Assembly: GCF_025195095.1 (NCBI RefSeq)
Contig: NZ_JANAVZ010000010.1
Span: forward strand, 1 to 64,000
DNA length: 64,000 bases
Reading direction: 5' to 3'
Origin: Paracoccus maritimus
GTDB lineage: Bacteria > Pseudomonadota > Alphaproteobacteria > Rhodobacterales > Rhodobacteraceae
Part shown: positions 8,530 through 16,931 of the stretch, one piece after another
How positions within the stretch are numbered: the first letter of the stretch is position 1
Layout of the letters: each line of letters starts with the position of its first letter
Translations under genes and position numbers: made by a program
Notes under the pieces: model-generated
What the model saw: the letters and a program-made list of their open reading frames with translations, nothing else
Databases searched by the model: none
What the model was told of the DNA's origin: nothing

Positions 8530-9914
8530 TGCATCATGCCCAGATCGCCCAGCGCGCCTTCGATACGCCGCTGATGATCGCACCCGCCAAGGCGCTTGCC
8601 TTTCTCTCCGGCCTCGGATCCCGCATCACAGGGCAGAAGATCAGCTTTGAAGGTGTGACCGCGCCTGAACCCGATCTGTCGGCCGCGCGGCAAGCTGCCC
8701 GCCCCTCGCTGATCGGCGGCGATCTGGTCGGGCGGTATGGCGATGATGCTGATGCGCCCTTCCCGGTCATCGACGGTGTGGCGATGATCGCCATCGCCGG
8801 AACTCTGGTCCATCGCGGCGCCTGGATCGGCCAGAGTTCCGGCCTCACCTCCTATGAAGGCCTCGCCGCCCAGATCGACGCGGCGGTTCATGACTCCGCC
8901 ATTCGCGGCATCGCGCTGGAGATCGACAGTTTTGGCGGCGAGGTGGCCGGGGCCTTCGATCTCGCCGATCGCATCCGCGCCGCACGGAATACGAAGCCTG
9001 TCCATGCCTTTCTGGCCGAACATGCGCTCTCGGCGGGCTACGCACTGGCATCGCAGGCAGATCGCATCACCCTCCCCCGCACCGGGGCGGCGGGCAGCAT
9101 CGGGGTGATCACCATGCACACCGACATGTCCGGGGTGCTGGCGCAGAAGGGCGTCGCGGTGACGCTGATCCATGCCGGCGCGCGGAAAGCCGATGGCAAT
9201 CCTTATGCCGCCCTGCCCGAGGGCATTCGCGAGAGGCTGCAGGCCGAATTGGAGGATCTGCGCATCCTCTTCGCCGAGACGGTGGCGGCAGGACGTGGCA
9301 CAAAACTCAGCAAAGATGCGGCGCTGGCCACCGAAGCGGCTGTGTTTCGCGGCGCGGCTGCCGTCGAGGCCGGCCTCGCCGATGCCGTGGCCGATCCCCG
9401 TGCCGCCTTTCGCGCCTTCACTGAAAGCGTGAACCGCCCGGCTGTGCAGATCGGGCGGACACCAGCCACCCAGACCCTTTCTAACCCTCACCCTCAACAG
9501 GAGATGATCATGAGTGATCAGACGGATGAAGATGCCCGAACACCGGACCAACAAGCGCCGAACGCCGCCGCCCCCGGCGCAGAGGCCGCGCCGACGGCAC
9601 AGGAACCGGCGGCAGTGCCGCCCGCGCCCGGCACCGCAGCTGCTGGGGCCCCGACCGATGCTGACGCCATCCGCGCCGAAGCCGCCGAAGTGGCCTCGAT
9701 CTGCGCGCAGGCGGCAAAGCTGGGCGTCACCCTGGACGCGGCCGACGCGGTGCGGCGCGGCATAAGCCCCGACGCCCTGCGCGGCCAGATCCTCGACAGC
9801 CTCGCGGCCAAGAGCGACGCCAGCGGCATTCTGGCCACCGCGCCCGCGCCGACAAACAAGCCGAGCCCGCTCGTGGCTGCGGCCCGCAAATCCGCCGACA
9901 GCGCCCAGCGCTGA
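8529..9914 (+). CDS. Head maturation protease (S49/ClpP-like) fused to scaffold
   Basis: A 461-aa lambda C-type protein. Residues ~70-260 are an S49 (SppA-like) domain: VAMIAIAGTLVHRG, the oxyanion-type EIDSFGGEVAGAFDLAD, and the nucleophile Ser in EHALSAGYALASQ, followed by GAAGSIGVITMHTDMS. Residues after ~325 are Ala/Pro/Glu-rich and helical, as expected for a scaffold. An internal start for the scaffold alone is annotated separately. The protease would trim portal and scaffold during procapsid maturation. Confidence 0.9.
   Translation: MHHAQIAQRAFDTPLMIAPAKALAFLSGLGSRITGQKISFEGVTAPEPDLSAARQAARPSLIGGDLVGRYGDDADAPFPVIDGVAMIAIAGTLVHRGAWIGQSSGLTSYEGLAAQIDAAVHDSAIRGIALEIDSFGGEVAGAFDLADRIRAARNTKPVHAFLAEHALSAGYALASQADRITLPRTGAAGSIGVITMHTDMSGVLAQKGVAVTLIHAGARKADGNPYAALPEGIRERLQAELEDLRILFAETVAAGRGTKLSKDAALATEAAVFRGAAAVEAGLADAVADPRAAFRAFTESVNRPAVQIGRTPATQTLSNPHPQQEMIMSDQTDEDARTPDQQAPNAAAPGAEAAPTAQEPAAVPPAPGTAAAGAPTDADAIRAEAAEVASICAQAAKLGVTLDAADAVRRGISPDALRGQILDSLAAKSDASGILATAPAPTNKPSPLVAAARKSADSAQR
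9510..9914 (+). CDS. Nested scaffold protein (Nu3-like) from internal start
   Basis: Within the protease gene and in the same frame, an AGGAG motif at 9499-9503 lies six bases before ATG 9510 (MSDQTDEDARTPDQQ). The product would be 134 aa: an acidic, Pro/Ala-rich N-terminus followed by helices (DAIRAEAAEVASICAQAAKL) and a short basic C-terminus. Lambda makes its scaffold Nu3 from an in-frame internal start in gene C, so the arrangement is a direct parallel. Expression is inferred from the ribosome-binding site only. Confidence 0.65.
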   Translation: MSDQTDEDARTPDQQAPNAAAPGAEAAPTAQEPAAVPPAPGTAAAGAPTDADAIRAEAAEVASICAQAAKLGVTLDAADAVRRGISPDALRGQILDSLAAKSDASGILATAPAPTNKPSPLVAAARKSADSAQR

Positions 9915-9940
9915 TCGCCTGACCTCTTCCGGAGACCAAG

Positions 9941-10321
9941 ATGCCCGTCCTGACCCAGCCGCCCTCCATGGGCGATGCCCTCAAATATGAGCTGAACCCC
10001 AATTATACCCGCGAGACCGTGACGCTGGCCGCAGGCACCGAATACCCGGCCGGTGCGGTTCTGGGCCGCGTCACCGTTGGCGGCCACTACACCTTCGCCA
10101 ACCATGGCGGCAGCGATGGTGCAGAAACGGCCGCAGGCATCCTGCTCTATCCGGTCGATACCCGCCTGTCTGAGGCCACCGGCATCCTTCTGGTCCGGGG
10201 CCCGGCGATCCTGTCCCGCGACGCGCTCTTCTACGATGGCAGCGTCGATGACGCGGCCAAGATCGCAACCAAACATGCAGAACTGACCGCGCTGGGCATC
10301 GTCATCCGCGACAGCGCCTGA
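9941..10321 (+). CDS. Head decoration protein (gpD-like)
   Basis: A 126-aa protein between scaffold and major capsid genes, the position of lambda gpD. It starts MPVLTQPPSMGDALKYELNP and has the beta-rich TLAAGTEYPAGAVLGRVT and AAGILLYPVDT segments seen in head decoration proteins. Trimers would bind the expanded capsid surface and stabilise it. The TCTTCCGGAGACCAAG stretch before the ATG supplies a GGAG ribosome-binding site. Confidence 0.85.
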   Translation: MPVLTQPPSMGDALKYELNPNYTRETVTLAAGTEYPAGAVLGRVTVGGHYTFANHGGSDGAETAAGILLYPVDTRLSEATGILLVRGPAILSRDALFYDGSVDDAAKIATKHAELTALGIVIRDSA

Positions 10322-10373
10322 CCGGCGGCTGCGACACTCTCTTTCTTATCCTTCCTTCCGACAAGGCTTCACC

Positions 10374-11396
10374 ATGACCATCATCCGCAATCCCTTCGAT
10401 GCCGGCGGCTATTCGCTGGCCGAGATGACGCAGGCCATCAATATCCTGCCGAACCTCTATACCCGCCTCGGCGAACTGGGCCTCTTCCGCTTCGAGGGTG
10501 TCTCCCAGCGCAGCGTCATAATCGAACAGATCGAGGGCGTGCTGAACCTGCTGCCCTCGGTGCCGCTCGGCGGTCCCGCCAGTGTCGGTTCGCGCGAAGG
10601 CCGCGCCATGCGCAGTTTCGCGCTGCCCTGGATCCCGCATGACGATGTCATTCTGCCCGCCGATATTCAGGGGGTTCCGGCCATCGGCGCAATTGACGAG
10701 GCCGATCCGCTGGTCGCGGTGATGACGCGGAAGCTCACTTTGATGCGCCGCAAACATGCCCAGACCCGGGAATATATGGAGATGAACGCGCTGCGCGGCA
10801 TCGTGAAGGACGGCGCCGGGACGACCCTCTACAACTATTTCACCGAATTCGGCATCGCGCAGATCAGCGTCGATTTTGTTCTCGGCACCGCTGGCACAAA
10901 CATTCAGGGCAAGGTCCGCGAGGTGTTGCGAGCGGTCGAAGACAATCTGCTGGGCGAAAGCATGTCGGGGGTCCACGCGCTGGTCAGCCGCGAATTCTTC
11001 GACAAGCTGATATCGCACCCGAAGACAGAGGAGGCCTACAAGTTCTACGCCGCGACCGGCGCCCAGCCGCTCAGGCAGGATGTCCGGCGCAACTTCCCCT
11101 TCGCGGGCATCCTCTTCGAGGAATATGCGGGCGCGGTGACACTCTCGACCAAGGCCAGCGAACGGCTGGTTCCGGCGAACGAAGGCATCGCCTTCCCGAC
11201 CGGCACCATGGACACCTTCACCACCTATGGCGGGCCTGCGAACCTGCTGGAAACGGCAAACACCATCGGCCTGCCGCTCTATGCCCGTCAGCATCTCGAT
11301 CCCAAGGGTCGCTGGATCGATCTGATGACCGAGGCCTCGATCCTGCCGGTCAACAAGCGCCCGCGCCTCGCGATCCGGCTGCACACATCGAACTGA
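10374..11396 (+). CDS. Major capsid protein (lambda gpE family)
   Basis: At 340 aa this matches the length of lambda gpE. It begins MTIIRNPFDAGGYSLAEMTQ and carries ALPWIPHDDVILPADIQGVP and the C-terminal NTIGLPLYARQHLDPKGRW region characteristic of gpE-type HK97-fold capsid proteins. It forms the capsid shell. The stop codon overlaps the start of the next gene. Confidence 0.92.
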   Translation: MTIIRNPFDAGGYSLAEMTQAINILPNLYTRLGELGLFRFEGVSQRSVIIEQIEGVLNLLPSVPLGGPASVGSREGRAMRSFALPWIPHDDVILPADIQGVPAIGAIDEADPLVAVMTRKLTLMRRKHAQTREYMEMNALRGIVKDGAGTTLYNYFTEFGIAQISVDFVLGTAGTNIQGKVREVLRAVEDNLLGESMSGVHALVSREFFDKLISHPKTEEAYKFYAATGAQPLRQDVRRNFPFAGILFEEYAGAVTLSTKASERLVPANEGIAFPTGTMDTFTTYGGPANLLETANTIGLPLYARQHLDPKGRWIDLMTEASILPVNKRPRLAIRLHTSN

Positions 11397-11710
11397 TGAA
11401 CGCTTTTGCCGCGGCCATGGACCGGATCTTCGGCCATCCCGATATGGGCGTCACGGCGGTCTGGATCGCGGGCGGGACCAGCGAGGAACGCCAGATTCGC
11501 CTCATCCGCCGCGCGCCGGACCGGATCAACGAATTCGGATCGGCGCGCATCCTGTCCGAGACGCTGACCGCCGATATCCGGATCAGCGATCTCCCCGATC
11601 CCCGGCCCGGCGATCTGATCGTCATCGGCACTGAGAGCTTCGCCATCCAGGGCGAACCGATCCGCGACCGCGACCGGCTGATCTGGACCGTGGAGCTGGT
11701 GCCTGCGTGA
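11396..11710 (+). CDS. Head-tail attachment protein (FII-like)
   Basis: A 104-aa protein directly after the capsid gene. It starts MNAFAAAMDRIFGHPDMGVT and is predicted mostly beta: TADIRISDLPDPRPGDLIVI and QGEPIRDRDRLIWTVELVP. Its place and size fit the FII/stopper group that caps the portal and docks the tail. It overlaps both neighbours by a few bases. Confidence 0.7.
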   Translation: MNAFAAAMDRIFGHPDMGVTAVWIAGGTSEERQIRLIRRAPDRINEFGSARILSETLTADIRISDLPDPRPGDLIVIGTESFAIQGEPIRDRDRLIWTVELVPA

Positions 11711-12318
11711 AGCTGCGACTCGATATCGATCCCGATCTCGTCGCCATGATGCAGGCCGAAATCAAGGCAGGCGAAAAGGCCGTGACCGGCGCCATGCGCG
11801 AGGCAGGCGCGGGCCTGAAAACCGCATGGCGCGGCCAGATCACCGGGGCCGGGCTGGGGCGCAGGCTGGCGAATTCGATCCGGAATGCCACCTATCCGAA
11901 AGCGGGCGAGAGCTTGAACGCCACCGCGCTGGTCTGGTCCAAGGCCCCGGTGATCATCGGCGCCCATAACGCCGGGCCGCTGATCCGCTCGCGTGACGGC
12001 TTCTGGCTGGCGATCCCCACGGAGGCCGCCGGAAAATCCCTGCGCGGCGGGCGTATCACACCGGGCGAATGGGAGAGGCGCACCGGGCTGCGGCTCCGCT
12101 TCGTCTATCGCAGGCGCGGGCCAAGCCTGTTGGTCGCCGAAGGGCGGTTGAACACCAAGGGCCGCGTTGTGGCGTCACGGTCGAAGACAGGGCGCGGGCG
12201 GACCACTGTTCCGATCTTCCTGCTAGTGCGGCAAGTGACGTTACACAAACGGTTGTACCTACTGAACGACATCAACTCTTCAGTGGCCAAGATCACAAGA
12301 ATCATAGCAAACAGCTGA
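11707..12318 (+). CDS. Phage minor tail / head-tail protein (DUF6441-like), odd C-terminus
   Basis: A 203-aa protein in the position of a head-tail completion protein. The N-terminal helix (MKLRLDIDPDLVAMMQAEIK) and the motif GAHNAGPLIRSRDGFWLAIP resemble the DUF6441 group. After VPIFLLVRQV, at about 12230, base use turns AT-rich and the residues (NDINSSVAKITRIIANS) no longer look like the GC-rich upstream part. This is the left edge of a 2-kb AT-rich insert. The true 3' end may have been replaced by insert DNA with the frame preserved. Confidence 0.65.
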   Translation: MKLRLDIDPDLVAMMQAEIKAGEKAVTGAMREAGAGLKTAWRGQITGAGLGRRLANSIRNATYPKAGESLNATALVWSKAPVIIGAHNAGPLIRSRDGFWLAIPTEAAGKSLRGGRITPGEWERRTGLRLRFVYRRRGPSLLVAEGRLNTKGRVVASRSKTGRGRTTVPIFLLVRQVTLHKRLYLLNDINSSVAKITRIIANS

Positions 12319-12376
12319 GATCGTGGCAGACTGACTGCCACGCGACGAAAATCAAAGCCAGCCCATGGAGCATTGG

Positions 12377-13912
12377 ATGTACAAGTTGATGCCACTTGTC
12401 TTGATCGCAGCTCTTTGCCCTCCAACTGCCGCGACGTCACAAGACATCACCACTGACACGCCGTTTCAATCTTTACCCAGAATGTTTGGCGAGAGGATCG
12501 ACGAGCTACAAATCCACACAACGAACATGGGCATCCAGAATAAAGGAAATGAAGATTCGGGACTGTTTAGCGCGATGCCTTTTGACAGCGATATTCCCTC
12601 GAAAATCAATGCTTCAGAGTTTGCCCCGGTAATAGTTGCCGAAGGCGACATGATTCAGACAAAGGGGATTTTCCCCGGTCGCGAATTTTTCTACATTACG
12701 GACACTGGCAAGGACTCGCTGCGCAATGAATCTGGTAGAATATGGAGATTTGACCCTCGAACCAACGATATCGTGAAGTTCTTCGAGTCCTCCGATTTAA
12801 TAAATCCAAAGTGGATTTTCTATCATAGTCGCGAAGGTAGTCCGGACCTTCTTATCGTGTCAGACTTGGGAGAAGAACCTATACCGAGAGCTCCGGGAAC
12901 AGGGAGAGGTGCAAAAATTATTTCAATCCCGATTGTTGGTCAAGGGTTAGCAGGAGAGCCGACTATTCTCTTCGAAGGACCACCCTTTCGAAGCCCAGAA
13001 GGCGTAACGGTCATAGGCGAAACAGTTATTGTCTCTGACTGGGCTGCGGGTTCATTGACGACACGCCCGGAGGCCCCTGATGATGAATTCAATCAGGGTG
13101 CGGTATTCAAGCTTCCGCTTAATGGCGGAGAGCCAACAAAATTGTTCGAGGAACATAAGTGGGTGACGGTCATCGGAGCATGCCAATTTTTTGATGCAGA
13201 TGGCAAGAGATACCTAAGAATAATCGATATTGACGGCGGAAGAATTCAAGGGATTGACCCGACGTTCCCAAGATCTGGAACTGTGAAGTACTTTATTGCA
13301 GAAGTTCTGAGTGAAGATCCGCTTTTACTTGGCCCTTTGACGGAGGCCGTGATGCTCGAAGATACCCCCATAGATCTTCGAGAATTTGTTGTCGATGGGA
13401 GCGAGATCCAATCGGTGTCGTCATCAACACCGGCCCGGGTGCTTGGGCGCATCGACGACCAGTCACAAAGCAATACGAGCGAACTAATCAAGACTGTACG
13501 CAGTCCAAACTCGCTTGAGAGAGTAGACCTCATAATCGAATATAAGGACCCAGAAACAGCATCGAATCGCATCTTGACTGTCTCCATCCCAAAAGGTCAA
13601 CTTTTCGGCGCTGTACCACAAGACAACAAACACGCTGGGGCGCGGGTCGTTCAATTCTCAGGCGTGGAACGGAGCTTGAGCGCAAGCGCAGACGGGACCA
13701 GCCGCTCAGTATTTATCTTCCCGTCCATGGGCGGAATACCGGCGGTTCTATGGTCCGGCAATCCTTTCCAGCAACCAATGGGCGTACAATTTTCATCTGA
13801 TGGAGAAAGCATTTACGTAACCGACCAAGCAGCGGGAGAAAATGGGATGTCGGTACTGTTCAAAGTGCCCTTGCCAAGGACATCAAGCCTAGAGATAATG
13901 TTTGCTCCGTGA
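12377..13912 (+). CDS. Secreted beta-propeller-like protein (phage moron)
   Basis: A 511-aa protein with an N-terminal signal peptide (MYKLMPLVLIAALCPPTAATSQ) and probable cleavage after ATS. The body has repeated blade-like units: FFYITDTGKDSLRNESGRIW, DLLIVSDLGEE, TVIVSDWAAGSL and GESIYVTDQAAGEN, the last typical of NHL/SMP-30-type propellers. The start at 12377 has GGAG six bases upstream, better than 12365. The gene is far more AT-rich than the flanking structural genes and lies between head-tail and tail-terminator genes, so it is a late-acquired moron. Its function is unknown. A periplasmic or surface role in the lysogen is inferred from the signal peptide. Confidence 0.7.
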   Translation: MYKLMPLVLIAALCPPTAATSQDITTDTPFQSLPRMFGERIDELQIHTTNMGIQNKGNEDSGLFSAMPFDSDIPSKINASEFAPVIVAEGDMIQTKGIFPGREFFYITDTGKDSLRNESGRIWRFDPRTNDIVKFFESSDLINPKWIFYHSREGSPDLLIVSDLGEEPIPRAPGTGRGAKIISIPIVGQGLAGEPTILFEGPPFRSPEGVTVIGETVIVSDWAAGSLTTRPEAPDDEFNQGAVFKLPLNGGEPTKLFEEHKWVTVIGACQFFDADGKRYLRIIDIDGGRIQGIDPTFPRSGTVKYFIAEVLSEDPLLLGPLTEAVMLEDTPIDLREFVVDGSEIQSVSSSTPARVLGRIDDQSQSNTSELIKTVRSPNSLERVDLIIEYKDPETASNRILTVSIPKGQLFGAVPQDNKHAGARVVQFSGVERSLSASADGTSRSVFIFPSMGGIPAVLWSGNPFQQPMGVQFSSDGESIYVTDQAAGENGMSVLFKVPLPRTSSLEIMFAP

Positions 13913-13933
13913 ATTGAGTAGGGATCACACACG

Positions 13934-14314
13934 ATGTTTCTCTCCTCTATTTTGCTCTACGTTTCATCTATTGAAGAATCAGCCAAATTCTACAGCACCT
14001 TTCTTACCACTCCGCCACGTTTCGTTGAAGACGGTCCAGTGATTTATGCGATAGATGGGTTTGAACTAATTCTTCACCGAGAACCCGAGCCTGTTCCGGT
14101 TTCGCTATCCGGCTTTCGAAATGCTAAGTTTCGAGGTGCAGGTGTCATAATACACTTTTCGACACCAGACGTGATGCTTGAATATGATAAACTGGTCTCT
14201 GCAGGTGTGCATATATCAGCTCCGCCAACACTTACGAATTTTGGCAGGAGGCAGCTGTATTTTTACGACCCTGACGGATACAATATTTGCATTGAGCAGA
14301 ACTTGCGCAAATAG
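13934..14314 (+). CDS. VOC-family protein (glyoxalase/bleomycin-resistance fold)
   Basis: A 126-aa protein with the beta-alpha-beta-beta-beta plan of VOC proteins. It starts FLSSILLYVSSIEESAKFYS and ends QLYFYDPDGYNICIEQN, the usual C-terminal metal-binding strand with Asp-Pro-Asp-Gly and a final Glu. The first metal ligand position of typical glyoxalases, a His in the first strand, is not obvious. It follows the beta-propeller gene by 21 bases and shares its AT-rich composition, so both are probably one moron transcript. Substrate unknown. Confidence 0.7.
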   Translation: MFLSSILLYVSSIEESAKFYSTFLTTPPRFVEDGPVIYAIDGFELILHREPEPVPVSLSGFRNAKFRGAGVIIHFSTPDVMLEYDKLVSAGVHISAPPTLTNFGRRQLYFYDPDGYNICIEQNLRK

Positions 14315-14347
14315 AGCACGCACGGCGCTATTAAAATTCGAGATATC

Positions 14348-14767
14348 ATGCCCTCCACCCGCGAGACAATCCTTACTGCGCTGCACGCGCGTCTTTCAAC
14401 GCTGCCCGCCACGGCCCTACGCAGCGACGTACTGCCCGAACGTTTGCCACCTGATGGCCTGCTCATCCTACGCGATGGCGAACCTGGCGAGCCCGAGGTG
14501 ACGCTGTCCCCTCTGAGCTATCACTACCAGCACCGCGCTGAGATCGAGGCGGTGGTTCAGGGCACCGACCGTGACATTACCTTCGACGCCCTCTGCGCCA
14601 GCATCGGAACGGCAATCGCCGCCGACCGCACCCTCGGAGGTCTCTGCGTCTGGGTCGAAGCGGAAGCGCCGCGCCCGGTCGATCTGCCTGTCGAGGGCGC
14701 GGCCAGCCTGAAGGCGGCGGGGATTCCGGTCATTTTGCATTACACCACCGCAGACCCGCTGGCATAA
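14348..14767 (+). CDS. Phage tail terminator / minor tail protein (gpU-like)
   Basis: A 139-aa protein where GC-rich phage sequence resumes after the moron. It begins MPSTRETILTALHARLSTLP and carries LILRDGEPGEPEVTLSPL and RAEIEAVVQGTDRDITFDAL, patterns seen in tail-completion proteins that lie before the tail tube gene. It probably caps the tail tube at the head-proximal end. Assignment is from position and general character. Confidence 0.6.
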   Translation: MPSTRETILTALHARLSTLPATALRSDVLPERLPPDGLLILRDGEPGEPEVTLSPLSYHYQHRAEIEAVVQGTDRDITFDALCASIGTAIAADRTLGGLCVWVEAEAPRPVDLPVEGAASLKAAGIPVILHYTTADPLA

Positions 14768-14774
14768 GCGGCTC

Positions 14775-15224
14775 TCAGCAGGTGCCGTAATAATTGCCCG
14801 AGAAGCGGCAATATTCGCGCGCGGAGCCACTGGCGATCATCGCGGCCCCGATGTCGCGACCGTCCGGCAGCCAGCATTGCCCGACGATGCGTCCGTAGCG
14901 GTCGACATCGCGGATGCGGCACTGGACAGACCGCCCGGAGACCAGCCCAGCCAATTGCGCCGTCGCGGCCGATCCACCGGCCCGTCCGATCTCCGGCGCA
15001 TCCAGCCCCCAGACCCTGACACGGCTGCTTTGGGAGTTGATCCAGAACGTGTCGCCATCGACAACCCGCGTCACCTGACCGGCAAAATCGAACCGTGATG
15101 GCGTCGCGGGTGCCGCAACCTCCGTCGGCACGCATCCTGTCAAAACCATAGCCGCTATGACCGCGATGGTCGCCCGCCCTCCGGACAGCCAATCCGCCGC
15201 TCGCCGCAATCCCAACCCTACCAT
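14775..15224 (-). CDS. Staphylococcal-nuclease-like lipoprotein
   Basis: A protein of ~149 aa on the strand opposite to the late operon. The N-terminus has a hydrophobic segment (ATIAVIAAMVLTGC) ending in a lipobox cysteine, so it is probably an outer- or inner-membrane lipoprotein facing the periplasm. The SNase fold follows: FAGQVTRVVDGDTFWI, RVRVWGLDAPEIGRAGG and DRYGRIVGQCWLPDGRDI. The catalytic Asp and Arg pattern (VDGDTF, VRVWGLDAPE) looks intact. The start at 15224 has AGGAG just upstream; longer starts are possible. The counter-orientation marks it as a moron, perhaps a nuclease against incoming DNA, which is inference. Confidence 0.75.
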   Translation of the reverse strand: MVGLGLRRAADWLSGGRATIAVIAAMVLTGCVPTEVAAPATPSRFDFAGQVTRVVDGDTFWINSQSSRVRVWGLDAPEIGRAGGSAATAQLAGLVSGRSVQCRIRDVDRYGRIVGQCWLPDGRDIGAAMIASGSAREYCRFSGNYYGTC

Positions 15225-15336
15225 CCCGCTCCTCACGACCATTATCCAGACTCCGACCCATTCTGCGGCGCAGCGCCCGGACCCGCAACCGCGCGCCGCA
15301 AACCTCTGAACATGACACCTACCGAAAGGATCTTTC

Positions 15337-16275
15337 ATGGCACGAGCCCAGGGGGCGCGGGCGCAGATGGCGCTGGCGTTCGAGACCGTCTATGGCACGC
15401 CGCCTGCGGGCGGCTTCACGAAGATGCCCTTTGCCAGCACCACGCTCGGGGCGGAACAGCCGCTGCTGAACTCCGAACTTCTGGGCTATGGCCGCGACCC
15501 GCTGGCGCCGATCAAGGATGCAGTGACGGCCGATGGCGATGTCGTCGTTCCTATTGATGCGGAGGCGTTTGGCTTCTGGCTAAAGGCAGCCTTCGGAGAC
15601 CCGGTCACCACCGGCACCGGGCCATGGACGCACGAGTTCCGGTCCGGCGCCTGGTCGTTGCCCAGCCTCTCGATCGAGACCGGCATGCCCGAGGTGCCGC
15701 GCTTCGCCATCTATTCCGGCTGCGTGCTGGACCAGCTCAGCTGGCAGATGCAGCGCTCCGGGCTGCTGACAGCGACCGCCCGGCTGGTCGCGCAGGGGGA
15801 GACGGTCGGGACCGTCAGCGGCGCAGGCACGCCCGCCCCCATCGATCTGAAGCGCTTCGGCCATTTCAACGGCGCGATCACCCGCAATGGCGCGGCGCTG
15901 GGCAATGTCGTCTCGGCCCAGATCAGCTATGCCAACAATCTCGACCGGATCGAGACCATTCGCGCCGATGGCCGCATCGATGGCGCCGATCCCTCGATCG
16001 CCGCGCTGACCGGCTCCATCGAGGTCCGGTTCGCTGACAGCACGCTGGTGACGCAGGCCCTTGATGGCGATCCCTGCGCGCTGGAATTTTCCTATGCCCT
16101 GCCCTCGGGAGAGAGCTTCACCTTTACCGTGCATGCCGTCTATCTGCCGCGCCCCCGGATCGAGATCTCTGGACCGCAGGGCGTGCAGGCAACCTTCGAC
16201 TGGCAGGCCGCGCGCGACAGCACACTGGGCCGCATGTGCACCGCCACCCTGATCAACGACCGTGAGGAATACTAA
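15337..16275 (+). CDS. Major tail tube protein
   Basis: A 312-aa protein that starts MARAQGARAQMALAFETVYG after a GAAAGGA motif. It has the beta-rich profile of tail tube proteins (GPWTHEFRSGAWSLPSLSIE, GCVLDQLSWQMQRSG, ISYANNLDRIETIRADGRID). Its place before the frameshifted chaperone and the tape measure gene is the standard siphophage order. The stop overlaps the next start (TAATG). Confidence 0.85.
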   Translation: MARAQGARAQMALAFETVYGTPPAGGFTKMPFASTTLGAEQPLLNSELLGYGRDPLAPIKDAVTADGDVVVPIDAEAFGFWLKAAFGDPVTTGTGPWTHEFRSGAWSLPSLSIETGMPEVPRFAIYSGCVLDQLSWQMQRSGLLTATARLVAQGETVGTVSGAGTPAPIDLKRFGHFNGAITRNGAALGNVVSAQISYANNLDRIETIRADGRIDGADPSIAALTGSIEVRFADSTLVTQALDGDPCALEFSYALPSGESFTFTVHAVYLPRPRIEISGPQGVQATFDWQAARDSTLGRMCTATLINDREEY

Positions 16276-16724
16276 TGCTGACACTGGACCTGACCAACGA
16301 ACCCCGCTGGCACGATCTAGCCCCCGGCGTCCGGGTGCAGCTGCGCCCGCTGACCACCGCACTAATGGTCGCCACCCGCAGCGATCCGGATGTCGAGGCA
16401 GCGCCGGACGCGATCAGCGATGAGGAACGGGCGCTGATCTTCGCCAAGGCGCTGGCGCGACGCGCGGTGCTGGCCTGGGAAGGCGTTGGCGATGCGAGTG
16501 GCGACGTGATCGACCCGCGCCCTGAGGCCATCGATGCGCTCCTGGACATCTGGCCGATCTTCGAGGCGTTCCAGCTGGTCTATGTCTCGAAAGGCCTGCT
16601 ACTGGAACAGGAAAAAAACGTCTCCGCGCCCTCGCCGACTGGTCCTTCGGTGGGGGCGAGAGCTACTGCGCGGCCTGCACGCAAAGCTGCGACGACTGCC
16701 CAGGCCGCGCAAACGAGCCGCTGA
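16275..16724 (+). CDS. Tail assembly chaperone, zero-frame product (gpG-like)
   Basis: A 149-aa protein between tail tube and tape measure genes, the place of lambda G. Residues 1-115 look conserved and helical (EERALIFAKALARRAVLAW, AIDALLDIWPIFEAFQLVYV). The last 34 residues after the AAA AAC slip codons are Ala/Thr/Arg-rich and low in complexity, as expected if the conserved continuation lies in another frame. It would coat the tape measure protein during tail assembly. Confidence 0.8.
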   Translation: MLTLDLTNEPRWHDLAPGVRVQLRPLTTALMVATRSDPDVEAAPDAISDEERALIFAKALARRAVLAWEGVGDASGDVIDPRPEAIDALLDIWPIFEAFQLVYVSKGLLLEQEKNVSAPSPTGPSVGARATARPARKAATTAQAAQTSR

Positions 16725-16930
16725 CCTTCGAGGGCTGGCAGATCTGGGATCTGGCCGGCCGACTTGGCGGCCAGCTGCGGGTGCTGCCGGGCGCGGTGAT
16801 CGGCTGGGATCTGAATGCCGCGCTGGGGCTGGCGGCGGCGCTGAGCATTCCAGCCCCAGCCGCCGCCGAACTGCTGCCCATCGTCGAGGCGGTGATGGTC
16901 CGGAAGATGAACGAACAGATGAAACGATGA
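16275..16930 (+). CDS. Tail assembly chaperone, -1 frameshift fusion (gpGT-like)
   Basis: A -1 slip at 16613-16619 joins the first 115 codons to a 103-codon extension read from 16619 to the stop at 16928-16930. The total is about 218 aa. The extension reads as real protein: ALADWSFGGGESYCAACTQS, then CDDCPGRANEPLTFEGWQIW, then DLAGRLGGQLRVLPGAVIGW and EAVMVRKMNEQMKR. It has no ATG of its own near the join. Lambda makes gpGT by the same kind of slip. The extension holds a CxxC...CxxC pattern that could bind a metal. It ends one base before the tape measure ATG. Confidence 0.8.
16613..16619 (+). promoter_or_regulatory. -1 ribosomal frameshift slippery heptamer (A AAA AAC)
   Basis: In the zero frame the codons are GAA AAA AAC, so the heptamer is A_AAA_AAC, a canonical -1 slip site. 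The -1 frame continues with CGT at 16619 and stays open for 103 codons. The zero frame continues only as low-complexity sequence. I did not model a downstream stimulatory structure. Confidence 0.8.
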
Positions 16931-16931
16931 A

